Below are positions 19,386 to 31,241 of a stretch of DNA of 64,000 bases, in pieces (within the stretch, counting starts at the first letter, position 1; every line of letters begins with the position of its first letter). Origin of the DNA: Bugulina stolonifera (taxonomy: Eukaryota > Bryozoa > Gymnolaemata > Cheilostomatida > Bugulidae); the NCBI GenBank assembly GCA_935421135.1, contig OW285187.1, positions 31,250,818 through 31,314,817 on the forward strand, read 5' to 3'. Made by a program: the position numbers and the translations under genes. The notes beneath the pieces were generated by a model. The model was not told the origin of the DNA and did not search any database. It was given only the letters and a program-made list of their open reading frames with translations.

Positions 19386-22300
19386 TGTGGCACTGTGGGG
19401 CAAGAAAAAGCAAAAATTTATGTAAGGTGAATGCACAATAGGCATATTCGGATATTGCACCGTGCAAGTTTATAAATAGCAATCTGCGGCAATAACAATA
19501 TATTTTATTCAATAATATAGCGCTAGGTTAGGCGTGCGTGGTAAAAATATTTATCAATAAACAAGGGGAAGCCCCTTCAAATCAAGCATTAGTCACGCCT
19601 GAACGCTAATGTTGTGTTCGGATATTTAAACCAGTCCAATATGAACCAGTACAGTTTCCAAATACGCCTAATATCTATCACAAACTAGTTACTGATTCCT
19701 TAGAAATAATGTGAATCTAAAGCCCTAGCCAAAAAATAAATAATTAATAACTTTTTCACATCTTGGATGCTGCTGGATAACTAGCAGCAAGGCACTGATA
19801 GGCACCGCCAGGTGTCAGCACATGGTATCAAATACCATAATTATTTTATTATAAGGATCTTTAAATATCTTAAGGGCTGTCAGGATGACACAAATGTAAG
19901 TTCACAGTCTATTTAGAGCTGCAGACTAAGGTTCAAACTTCATTCACCCTGCCTCTTGTGTGGCCCAGCACTGTGGAACTGTCTGTGGTACATACGAACA
20001 ATTAGAACCATGGCATTGAAATTGTTATAAAAGAGCCAAGCCAACACACTTCAGCAAATTGACAAATAAAAAACAGATTACAAAGTCCAATATAATATAT
20101 AATACGTAGTGTCACCTATTGCATATAAAATACAAATTACCCTACCAAGTATACAGTTATCATATATAGATATACAAATATGGATGATGCAGGCCTAACT
20201 TTCTTGTCAGCCAATAAAATAAAATTTATAAAATAATTTACAGATTATTTAGTGATTTCAATTAACTTCTAAAGACTTAGCAACAAGCTAACAACATGTT
20301 TGTCACTGCTGCTGACCTATCATTAATTACATGTAGTTGTTCATTAAACTACAGATAAAAAAATAAATAGTGTGTATCCAGTCATAATATTTTGATCTTG
20401 GTTGAAACTTGGCCACTTCAAAGCACACGCCTCTTTTTCCAGCATCGGTGATTGGTCACTTGGATACTGGATGGCCAGCACCATTGGTTGAAAATATATG
20501 ATCCCGATTCCAATTAAACTACGTTAAAAAACTAGATTAGTCTGGGCTTCTAATTTACGTGTCCCGGTGTGACGCTATCATATAGTTCAATAACAGCCTG
20601 TATAAAACTCTTAGTACTGCTTAAGGGGAGAGGCTAAAATAAAAAATTGTCTAAAAGAAACAAAAAATAATTCATTCTGGTCTCCAGTCCGTGTATTGTA
20701 TGTGAATACCAAAGATTTCAATCAGCAATATGTGTCTAACTAGTGAACTAACAATGGCGCGTATCTGTATGTGTTCGATAATTTTTTAATATAAAGATTT
20801 ACGTTGATTTTAGGTTACCAACGTGAAGGTTAAAGAAGTCTAATTAAAAATATTTATATTCTTAATATTAATTAAATTATTAATTTATATTTATTATAGT
20901 CATTATTTATTGTTATATAAATAATCTACATGTAATGTAATTTGAATTTGCATTCAAAAGACAAAAATAATTGAAGCAAACGAAATTAAATTTAAATTAT
21001 TGTAGTAGAGTATTATTAAACTATCCTTAGGATAGTTTAATAATACTCTACTACAAACACCCTCGATAACGCAACGTCAAACTGCGGGGACTTTTCTATA
21101 AGAATGGCGGTCGCATTTTAGACCAATTTTGAAATGGGATTTATGATGTTAAAGACTGCAATTAGACTAACAATGTTTACATCTCCTAAAAGTAGAGACT
21201 TTGGGGGCGCCACCACACGTGGTCTCCTCTCTGTCAATAGAATATCTAAATATTAATAGGGGTTTAAACTTGTACTATGTTCAGAGGCCATAAAATAATA
21301 TAATTTTTCTTAGTTGATCAAGTCTGACCTTACCTGCCCCTGCAACCAAGTCTCCTTTACCATTTCCTGAATTATTGTTGTGATTTGTGGCAAATTCACA
21401 GATAAAATGTCATTTTTGTAGTGAAAAAACTTTTTTTCGTCGACCATTTTACTTAATGTGACCAGCCAATCAGGGTTCAGAATACTTAGGTTTCCATAAT
21501 AAAGAAGACAACTCCTCTATTGTTGATGCTATTTATACTACAATACGTGCTTGGATTACACCTGTACCCTCAAGCTCCATGCAAATCTTGTATAGTGAGT
21601 CATACAAGCGATACTTGCAGTTGCATACTGCTTCCATTGCACATGTAGATGTACATTACTGTAGGCTACAAGCACAGCTTGTTACTGCTCATGTCATATG
21701 ACATATGGATATGGTTGTAGAATATTAATAATTATGATATAAGCATATTATTATTATTAGTACATAGCCATGCATCCAACATATCACGGTCACTGTGCTG
21801 CTATAATATATCCTACATCTTCCATGCTACATTTTTGTCATACTATACATAGCAGATCTATTCTACCCTTGTTACATGTTCTAAATATCTTGGAATAGCT
21901 TACGGTTTTGCATTTGTAGAATATTTGCATTGTACAATCTATTAAATTATGTAGTGCTATAATAAGTATAGTCACCTAAGATTATTACACATTACACAAT
22001 GTAGAATATACATGTATATTACAGTATTATGATGATGACATACATAATAATATACATGTATGTAATATATGTGTGTAATTATGTAATATGTAATATAAAA
22101 CTTGAGTGAAAAGATGTAATCATGTTAGCATTAAAATAGTTTTGTGCTATAGCAGTGGTGTCTAGTCTACTACATGCTACATAGTTCTTGTACAGTTCTC
22201 TCAATCCACAGTTTTCGCTGTTTATACATTTTCACCAATCTGTGCTATACAAGATTGAAAGATCCATCTCCAGTATACATCTGTTATTCAGTGGAATATT

Positions 22301-23793
22301 CTGGATGTCATCTACTGTGTACATCCACTATTCAGCTGGCAGTCACTGCATGACTCATCGCCTGCAACAGTTACATAGTGTATCATTCATTATAGTAACG
22401 GTATGCTGCTGGCACAGTGCCAATAGCCTTCCAGTAAAAAACTTGGGACAGATTACAATGGGATTTTTTGGTTGATTTTCCAAAATTCAATTTAGCATAG
22501 CATGCACAGTTTTTGGTCTAGGGTTATAATATGCACATATTTGGAATTCTCATGAAATGGGCTTTATCATGGTGTTAAAATTTATGACATGTGTTCATTT
22601 TGAAAAAACAGTTTGTAGTGCCTATTAATCCTATGTAGTAGGCCTACATGTGATCATGTATAAAGTTTAAATGTAATTTAAAATATTATCATTATTTATA
22701 ATACACACTAAGCCGGGTAAGTAAAATTATTGTAAATGTTTGGCTAACAAGAGAAGGGTTCCCAAGTCGTATATTTAAATTATTTTATAAGTATGTAATG
22801 TAGCATGAAATCTATCATTATTAATTAAATATATTTGAATCATTGCTGTTAGTAAATTATATCAGGTTATGTGTAACTTGTTGTGAATTGAACAACTTTT
22901 TTGCACAGTAGCAGCAAAAAACTTAACAAGCTTTCAAGCATAAAGTACATATAAAATATCATCTTTGAAATTATAACAAGCATCGCCCTCATAGTTGCAT
23001 TGAGAAAAAATAATAGAAAACAGATGCGCAACATCGGTGACAAAGATTTAGTCGCCAATCTACATTGCAACAGCTGATGTGGCTGTACACTACATGCTAC
23101 TTACCCACACCTAGTTACAAGCAAATTTATGTCGCATTCCTCGCTGAAAACATGTTCAACCAAATAAAATTGATGTCGCTCTCCCTGTTAAAGCTTTAAG
23201 GTTTGGTATCCAATACATTATTGTCTGATATTGCAAATTTTATATTGGGTATTGGAAATATTACTTTTTAATATTGGCATTAGATATTGGAAATTTTTTT
23301 GTTAGATATTGGACTATGTGAAGCTCGAGTATACGCTATTCTAGATTTACTGTTTGTGCAAACATGAATTGAGTTTTCATTGGGTACCCATGAGTAAGTA
23401 ATCTTGGAATTGTGAACTTTAGTAACTGAAAGACAAGTACTTGGATAATACACCTTGGAATATCTCCAGATGATCCCAGTTTACTCATGTAGCTGTTTCT
23501 ATTCTGTTCACACTGTATTTAGTATATCGCGAACACTAAAGGGTGTGAACCACTAGCATCGTGCAAAGATTGCAAAAGTGTAGTTACTTGTAGTAAATGC
23601 GAAAGATCAGTAGGATATAAATGATTTTGATCCCATAGAAGTCCCCTCAAACGTTGGCAATTCAGTCGACTGCTCATTTTGCTTGGCAAAGCTCAATATC
23701 TTGAAATCTGTGCAGAATTAGACCAATGTTTTACTATGCTGTTTTACTCTGCTCTAGAGGAATATAATATTAAACAGCAATCTTGCATTCAAG
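19386..23793. other. 4.4 kb gene-poor gap between divergent GUSB and NAE1
   Basis: The gap is AT-rich and no convincing coding region was found. The longest frame, at 22188-22475, starts on a non-ATG codon and has no recognisable domain. It contains a 55 bp near-perfect palindrome at 21001-21055 and loosely repeated ATTGGAAAT/TAGATATTGGA words around 23220-23310. The promoters of both neighbours are presumably at the two ends, but no clear core elements are seen. Confidence 0.55.
21001..21055. repeat. Near-perfect palindrome, 26 bp arms with 3 bp loop
   Basis: The arm 21001-21026 (TGTAGTAGAGTATTATTAAA, then CTATCC) is matched exactly by its inverse at 21030-21055. Only TTA lies between. No flanking direct repeat is obvious. 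It could be a minimal fold-back element, or a structure formed by replication slippage. Confidence 0.9.
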
Positions 23794-26700
23794 ATGATGG
23801 CACCATCTGAAAAGTCACAGAAATATGATAGGCAGTTAAGGTAAATATCTTTATTTTGAACATATTCCAAGTTTTATAGACTCTCTCAAATTTGTTTATA
23901 TTCAATAGAATTTATGTAGTCTATATTCTACACTTTTTTGTGTTGTATTCTCTTTTACCCAATTCACTATTAATCGCAGACTTACATTGTATTCACTACC
24001 ATACATTAAATTATTGTTTCTAATTATGACACTTTTTCTTGCATATAACAGGCTGTGGGGTGATCACGGTCAAGCACTGTTAGAGTCGGCTAAGCTGTGT
24101 CTAATCAATGCAACAGCTACAGGCTGTGAAATTCTAAAAAATCTTATTCTACCAGGGATTGGCTCCTACTCTATCATTGATGAGCATGAAGTAACCGAGG
24201 AAGATTTGGGAAACAAGTATGATGATGCTACGCACTATGATAACATGGTTTTATAATGTTAAATGGGTTATGCCACGTGTTTTCAGGTAGCATTAAGACG
24301 CACTGAGCTATCTATTGGCACAATAATATTGAGTGCCTAGATATTTACTATTCTAGTACTGTTAGTTATCCTATGCTTGCGGCTTCCGGGCTATGTTTAG
24401 AACAACTAGACCACAACGCAATGTATAGGCATGTAGAATAACGCAATGATAGCCGCTGTATACAGTGTGGCCAAATGAAATACCGGACCTACCAATAAAG
24501 GCAGCTAGTTATTGCCAGCAAAAGTAAAGCCCAGGAAAATTCAAAAACTTGCACAAGTTATCCTACTGCTATATTAGTAAATCCTGTGAAATCATTTGTT
24601 CACTACTGTACTCTTTCTATGCAAACAGCTTGAATTCAACAATTTTCTCTATATGACATAAAGCACGCAGTTGCGTCTTCATAACAAAGTTGCGTTTGGA
24701 TCAGCATCCAATAGTGTTAATGAGTCAAACATGGGCAAGAGGACACAACTCTGCTTATAGTAGCACAAATGCAATAAACCTAAGTAAGAGATGCTGCTTT
24801 GAACATATACATAAACCACATGTCATAGCCCCTTTAATAATAAGGCATTTTCAGTTACAATACTCTTGCTCGACTACACACTGCGCATATAACTTTATTA
24901 TTTCACAAAATATTGAATTTATATTGAATGCTAATTCAAAAGTATCATTTTTATTGCAGCTTCTTTTTGACTGATGAGAGTTTGGGTCAGGTATGTCTGT
25001 TAGAATTTCTTTATTGTTATTATTTATCTACTCTCTATGTATAATCATGGATGGTTTTCTAGACCAACAATTAAATGCTTCATTGTGCAAGCCTTGACTA
25101 GCGTGTGGGTTTATTTTATCACAATATCAAATGTTGCTAAAATATCTTTGTTTACAAAATTTATTTGTTATTGAGTAGTATCAAAATTGAAAGTGCGAGT
25201 ACATGCAGTGTCACAAGAGCATCTGCTATAACTTTATTGTGAAATTCTTTACTAGAGACGAGGTAAAGCAGCTAAAGATTACCTTCAGGAACTGAATGAA
25301 GAGGTCTTTGGAGAGTTTATTGAGGAGGTAACATCTAGTAAGATTATACTCGTCTTGGTCAACCTGTTATCCAATTAGATAATGTTATATAATATGTCAA
25401 GGTTCATCAAAGCTTTGGTTGTGGATGCAATGGTTATATCTACAGTGTGACTGTGCCTGCGTTGTGATTATACCTGCGTTACTTTTTTACAGAGTGTGGA
25501 TACTCTCATGAGAAAAAGTCCTGAAACATTCTGCAAGTTCACTTTAGTCATCGTCAGCTCACTTCCCTCTAAGTAAGTTCTGTAATATCTCTTGCTTGTT
25601 ACACTTGTCAGTTGTTATGCTGATTAGTAAGGCATCAGTCGCGTTCTGCATGAACTATTTCTGCTTTTATAAGGTGCAATTACTCCATTTATTTAGATTA
25701 TTTATCATTCCACTCTGTTGCTGAACCCGTCTGTCTAACCAGCTATATTATGTTGATGTTATTTGCAGATCTCTAATCCTGCTATCAGAGTTTCTCTGGT
25801 CACATGGTATTCCCCTGGCTGTCTGCTGCTCCTATGGCATGATTGGTTACCTCAGGCTCATTGTACACAATCACACAGGTAGTTATTGTTATTATAACAT
25901 GAAGACAGAATAGCTGGAATGTGAGTTGTCTATCCTCATCTGCTTTCAATAAAATTATTATTTGGTCATTATAGTTGAACCATGCTGTCACACATTGGTT
26001 TGTTTGTACATGTATAATATACGCGTATAAGGATATAATATGCTGTAAGCTGATTGGCTCATACATCTATTTATATGTAGTTGTGGAAGCCCACCCTGAG
26101 CACCCGCACTCTGATCTCAGGCTAACGCAGCCCTTCCCAGAACTTGTCAAGTTCTGTGACTCCATTGATCTGGAGAAACTGAGTAAGAAAGAGCACAGTC
26201 ATGTACCTTGGCTGGTTCTCATCTACAAGTACTTACAGATATACAAGTCAAAAGTAGGTTATTTACAAGTCTCAGCTTATATACATGTCTCAAGTTATAT
26301 ACATGTCTCAAGTTACATGTATGTACAAGTCTCAAGTTATGTACAAGTCTCAAATTATGTACAAATCTCAAGTTGTGTACAAGTCTCAAGTTATGTGCAA
26401 GTCTCAAGTTATGTACAAGTTTATTTTTAAAGGGGTATCATCAGGGAGCAGTATGGACACGCAATAGCATATCAAAGTGTTAACCATTTAATTGTAGAAT
26501 AATGGGAATATACCAACATCATACAAAGAGAAGAAAACTCTTATAGAGATCATCAAAAGTGGTGAGTGGTTGCGGCAATATACATTCACATGTAAATATA
26601 TATTATACTATCTGCATATGTTGTGCTAGGTGTGAGGCATAGCGAGGTGTTGTCTATCTGTATATGTTGTGCTAGGTGTGGGTGTGAGGCATAGCGAGGT

Positions 26701-29700
26701 GTGGTCTACCTGTATATGTTGTGCTAGGTGTGAGGCATAGCGAGGTGTTATATATCTGTATTATGTTGTGCTAGGTGTGAGGCATAATGAGGAGGGAGTG
26801 CCAGAAGATGAAGAGAATTTTGAGGAGGCAGCTACTGCAGTAAATACAGCATTACACAGCACCACCGTCACCTCAAACCTTAGAGAGATATTAGACCATC
26901 CATTAACTAGTGAAATAAATGCTGAGGTAAGACTAAGTGATGCTGAAGAGATGACATGGTTGAAAGGATTCTTGTCTTGACTATATAAAGATTTAGTAGT
27001 GATAATTCTATCATCATTGTCATGGGAACTTACCAAGGTCAAACAGCAACACTTGCAAAATGAAATCGCTTTTATATATTCCATTTGTAGAGCAAGAACT
27101 TCTGGATATTAGCTCGAGCTCTAAAAGATTTCTTGGACTCCGAAGGTGTGTTAACTCTTTGCCAGTATTCTGTTGTTGATAGTTTGTTCTCAGGTGTTCT
27201 CTTTACGCAGCAGGTATTGCAGATTGTACAAGCATCAGGTGGTCATACACATATACATGTACATATAATTGTCTGTATATTTCACCAGGTTGTCTCCCAC
27301 TTCAAGGTTCTATACCCGATATGACTGCTGATTCAAAGTCATATATAGCTCTTCAACAAATATACAAAGATAAAGCTACTGAGCATGTGCAGAAAATATA
27401 CGAGAAAGCCAGTGAAATTAAATCATCTGTGCAAGGGGTGAGGTTCTGCTTCATGTTCCCAATGATATTCTTTCATTATAATTAGCCCTTTCTCTCTATC
27501 TGAGGAGGAGACAATTTCAAATTAATGCTCAGTCATTGTTTCCTCAATGGGGCTTGCTCATGGGCAACGTGACTTGGTGACTTACCTCAAGCAGTTAAAT
27601 TGCATAGTCAGCTGCTAAAAGGAGCTGGACATCCGTGAGCATGCCCTATTAGCACTACCCCCATGATTCTAGAGTATTTTCTTGTTGACGATACTGAATC
27701 CTGAATTTGGAAATGTTGGTGTGGGTAGGAAGTTTTATGATATAAAGTAATATCTGACGCATTTTTTTAGTTTTATCTTCCTGATATTTCGATACCAGTC
27801 CTAGTATCATTAACAAAGGAATATTTATATAATCAGAAAATGCGGAAAATGCGTCTTGTACTACTTGAATCCTGGATGTTTGTACAAGGATAGGTGAAGT
27901 TAGTACATATGGTTGGCTCTTTTAGTGCGAGTTGACAAGCAAACCTATAATGCTGGTACGTACAGTGGTTGATAAGCAATAAGACGGGAAATATTATGAT
28001 GGCTGTATAAAACTTGTCACGTTGCTGTTTCTAGTTCTGATAGAGCATAAACCTGTTGGCCTGTTGACCTATTCCACTGCATGCTACTACTTGTTAATTG
28101 GCCTCATAAGCTACTCATTATAACACCCAAGTTGTCCTCTCTTTGGTCTTATTCTTTCCTCTCCCAGGTTCCACACCGATTTCTCAAGATGCCTCCTCAT
28201 AACTAGTCCTTCCAACAGTTATATTCAGTAGAAAACTGCTGTAATAACTGCATTCTCTTATCTTTCAATTACCTATGAGATGATAAGCTGTATAGTCGTA
28301 GAGTCAAAAATCACCTGAGAAATATACCTGAATATTTATATTAAATGTCTGCTGCCTATTGGTTATTGAATTGGAATAAACTTACATGTATTGTGACCAG
28401 TGAAAGAGAGCACAACTCCAGGTTATAATCAATAGATTATGAATGCATGTGTTCTTAGTGGTTTTTAATTGCTAGTACAAGCAGTGTGCTGGATTGTTTG
28501 AAGTTGGCCATGATTATGTCTTACAATGTAGCTTGCGTTATGATGGATAATTTATATTTGGATAAATTTATGACTAGTAGGAATAACTATATTCTGTATA
28601 GTCGGGTTTAGCTGTGCACTGGAAGTTATTTTACATATTTATGCAGATTTATATTTACTTTGTAGCCTGTTGAATCTATCACAATGGAAAGTGTTCATCA
28701 GCTCTGTAAGTGATATAACATACTATTATTACTTAATGACTGTAATAACTACAATATACAAGCTTAGAATAGCAGTACCATGACACTAACTAACTCTGTT
28801 TATAATTCTAGAGTGATTGCTCTCCTGTGTTGTCATCACTTTAAAACTGCATGTACATGGACCTACTAAAGCCATCAAAAATTAGATTAACTGCTACTAG
28901 TTTACTAGTTCAGTGTTAGTAGTTGGCAGTAGTTGGCAGTTAATCTAGTTTTGGTGGGTTTTATTTCAACTTCTATTTCATGCTCCTATTTACCATCGAG
29001 TACTATTGTGTACATGTACTGACTCCTGTATATGCATGTATGTATCTTGTATTTACCTACTTTCTTCATGCATTGTATGTACATCAATCCATTGTATAAT
29101 ACATATTGTATAGCTGTATAATATACTTTGGCCTTCATTCCACACCTTTAAATTTTCAGGTCGAAATGCATCCAATTTGACTCTCATCAACTGTAGAAGT
29201 ATTAACTCAGAGCTGGACCCAAAGACGATGAATACACAGCTCTTAGGTACAGTTTAGAATTGTATAGTAGTAGTACGGCCCTCCATTTATGTGTATCCTC
29301 ATCTCACTTTCTCACCACTACTTAGCAGTGGTCAAAATCTAAGAAAAGAGGTGGGGGGTCTCTAGGGTAGCAGACATGGTCACTTGAGGGCGCAAAGCGC
29401 GCTGGCGGGGAGGGTGCGGGAGGGGCGCCTGAGCACCCTCCCGGAAATTGGAAACTTCATCAAAATTAGACACTGAAATGGTGCAAAATCCAAGAACTTC
29501 AGATTAAAATATGGTCCAAGATGTTAAGGTAAAATATGGTCCAATTAGTATTATTATTGTAATAGTAGTCTGTAGGGGGTCTATCAGTCTGAGGGACCCC
29601 CTGAAATTTATGGTGGGGGGACTGTGTCCCCCACGATCCCCCCCCCAACTTTGACCACTTAGCAGAGAATAGATTGGAACCTCCATATTGTCAGAACAGA

Positions 29701-30732
29701 CACCATCCACCAGGGTGTGTGTATAGTTCCTGTTGCTAACTGTAGTTGTAAATAGTTACAAAGATAATACAAATTACAAAGATTCACCAAACTGCAGTCT
29801 AATGGTCTAAAATTCTTATTGAATTGAGATTCTGATTGAGGTTATGTACTGGATTGAACACTCATTGACAATATACACTTTCAAAGTTGGTGTCTTTGCA
29901 TGACTAATGTCAGAAGAGATTGTTTGAAAAACATAATGTTCCGAATATACACAGTGCACCAACACCAGCTCAATGGTGGAGAAGAAATACCACAAAAAAG
30001 ACAAAAAATATGCCCTAACTACTGGATGTGTATTTCATGTAAATGTATTCTAATTGGTATTTCAGTATAAATACTGTTTATACATGATTGTACTTGCAGC
30101 CAGTCAGCTGGAGGACAGTGGGGGTGAGGGCTGTGACGCTGTGTACTACATAATGCTAAGAGCTGCGGATGAGTTCCATTCTCAGTATAACAAGTACCCT
30201 GGATGGTACGATGACCAGGTCGAGGCTGACATTCCGCTACTAAAGGTACATAAGCTAACAGGGTTCAGTGTCAGTAGATTTACCAACAGAGTAAAGACAA
30301 CTTGAAATTTATTACTTTACCAATTTAATGTTTTTATCTTTCCTTTACAGGCAATATCTACAAAACTGCTATCAGATGCTGGTCTTACACTCAACATAGG
30401 AGAGGACTATATACATGAATTGTAAGTCGTCTGTCTGGTCAGCCATTATATAACTACGTAATGGTGTTTGATGCCTCTCCATTTGACAGTTTTCTACCAA
30501 TAAGAACAGCTGTACTGTAATGTCTACCAATAAGAACAGTTAAACTAATCACCACTCATTACTTTGTTACAGCTGTTCATATGGAGGGGCGGAGCTACAC
30601 TCAATAGCAGCATATATGGGAGGCGTGGCATCTCAAGAGATCATCAAGCTGATAACTAGACAGTACATACCAATACACAATACATACATATACAATGCAA
30701 GTACACAGACTGGTGTCACCCTTGACCTCTAA
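23794..30732 (+). CDS. NAE1: NEDD8-activating enzyme E1 regulatory subunit (APPBP1)
   Basis: NAE1 pairs with UBA3 to activate NEDD8 for cullin neddylation. Sixteen in-phase exons are 23794-23840, 24052-24216, 24960-24990, 25256-25327, 25493-25572, 25769-25878, 26081-26253, 26498-26561, 26775-26926, 27091-27145, 27289-27437, 28666-28705, 29160-29246, 30100-30245, 30351-30421 and 30573-30732. They give 533 residues (human 534). Key matches are [33 protein letters not shown] and [14 protein letters not shown] (the ThiF-like adenylation fold), [36 protein letters not shown] and the end [20 protein letters not shown]. As in the family, this subunit lacks the catalytic cysteine domain of UBA3. The introns contain a dispersed repeat, an 18 bp array, a repeated splice acceptor and two small mobile elements. 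Confidence 0.97.
24454..24837. repeat. Dispersed repeat, copy 2 (NAE1 intron 2)
   Basis: This 384 bp copy aligns without gaps to bases 1-384 of the window, with roughly 5% difference. It sits between NAE1 exons 2 and 3. The ORF at 24690-24974 that overlaps its end is chance. Whether the repeat extends left of 24454 cannot be judged, because the other copy is cut by the window edge. Confidence 0.85.
26263..26420. repeat. 18 bp tandem array in an NAE1 intron
   Basis: About nine copies of a unit close to TGTACAAGTCTCAAGTTA follow directly on the donor of the exon ending at 26253. Because 18 is a multiple of three, several frames on both strands stay open and give spurious ORFs of 60-150 codons. 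Confidence 0.85.
26613..26786 (+). repeat. Tandemly repeated 3' splice site of NAE1 exon 9
   Basis: The block TATGTTGTGCTAG followed by GTGTGAGGCATA occurs four times, at spacings of 46, 52 and 47 bp. The last copy is the real acceptor and start of exon 9 (26775). The three upstream copies (potential exon starts 26630, 26676 and 26728) each carry an AG at the same place. Confidence 0.85.
28872..28957. repeat. Small fold-back element in NAE1 intron 12
   Basis: The left arm 28872-28894 (CCATCAAAAATTAGATTAAC and TGC) is the near-exact inverse of 28936-28957, with one length difference and about two mismatches. The pair brackets a roughly 40 bp loop with its own TAGTAGTTGGCAG repeats. It is probably a very short MITE. 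Confidence 0.65.
29329..29657. mobile_element. G-rich MITE with 8 bp target duplication
   Basis: The 329 bp element is flanked by exact copies of CTTAGCAG (29321-29328 and 29658-29665). The ends TGGTCAAAAT and the inverse of TGGTCAAAGT form short inverted repeats. The interior is much richer in G and C than the host intron. An 8 bp duplication fits the hAT superfamily. There is no transposase frame inside. Confidence 0.75.
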
Positions 30733-31241
30733 GACTCTCCCCCACTTTACCCTTTTTACTAGTATGCTCAACAGTGTGTAAGTTGGTTCTAGTTCGAAAG
30801 CATTTTTTCTATCTTGACTCCGGTACATATAATTTGACATATACCTGTATTTTACTTGCCTGTACACAAAAATATCAAATATTTGCATTTAATATAATTT
30901 TTATTATCATCATCATGAATTAGTATAATAGAATGCTATGATGAAACATAAACTATGTTTGTCATTAAATAAGAGAATACAAGTCAATAAAATATTGTGT
31001 TATTACATGACTGTATAAGCCCTAGCCAAGTCATGATATTATTATTATACGTGTATATAATCTGTATGTATTCAGACACACAAAATATTTATAATAATAG
31101 AGATAGAAGTGGTACAGTCAGTGTTGTGAATGTGAAAAGTAATGATGACTTATGAATGGCTCTCTTCAAGTTAAATTAAAGTCTCACTTTGTCCAGTATA
31201 TGCATTTATAAATATAATAATGAATAGTGACCAATGAAATA
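30733..31241. other. Tail-to-tail gap between NAE1 and GOSR1
   Basis: These 509 bp hold the 3' untranslated regions of both genes. The ORF at 30601-30888 is antisense to the last NAE1 exon and is a shadow. Nothing else was seen. Confidence 0.6.

Noticed and set aside
19383..19460. Upstream in-frame ATG for beta-glucuronidase
   Set aside because: Starting at 19460 would add 25 residues ahead of a clear signal peptide. The ATG at 19383-19385 gives a normal secretory N-terminus.
22188..22475. 95-codon plus-strand ORF in the GUSB-NAE1 gap
   Set aside because: Non-ATG start, no domain, composition like the surrounding non-coding DNA.
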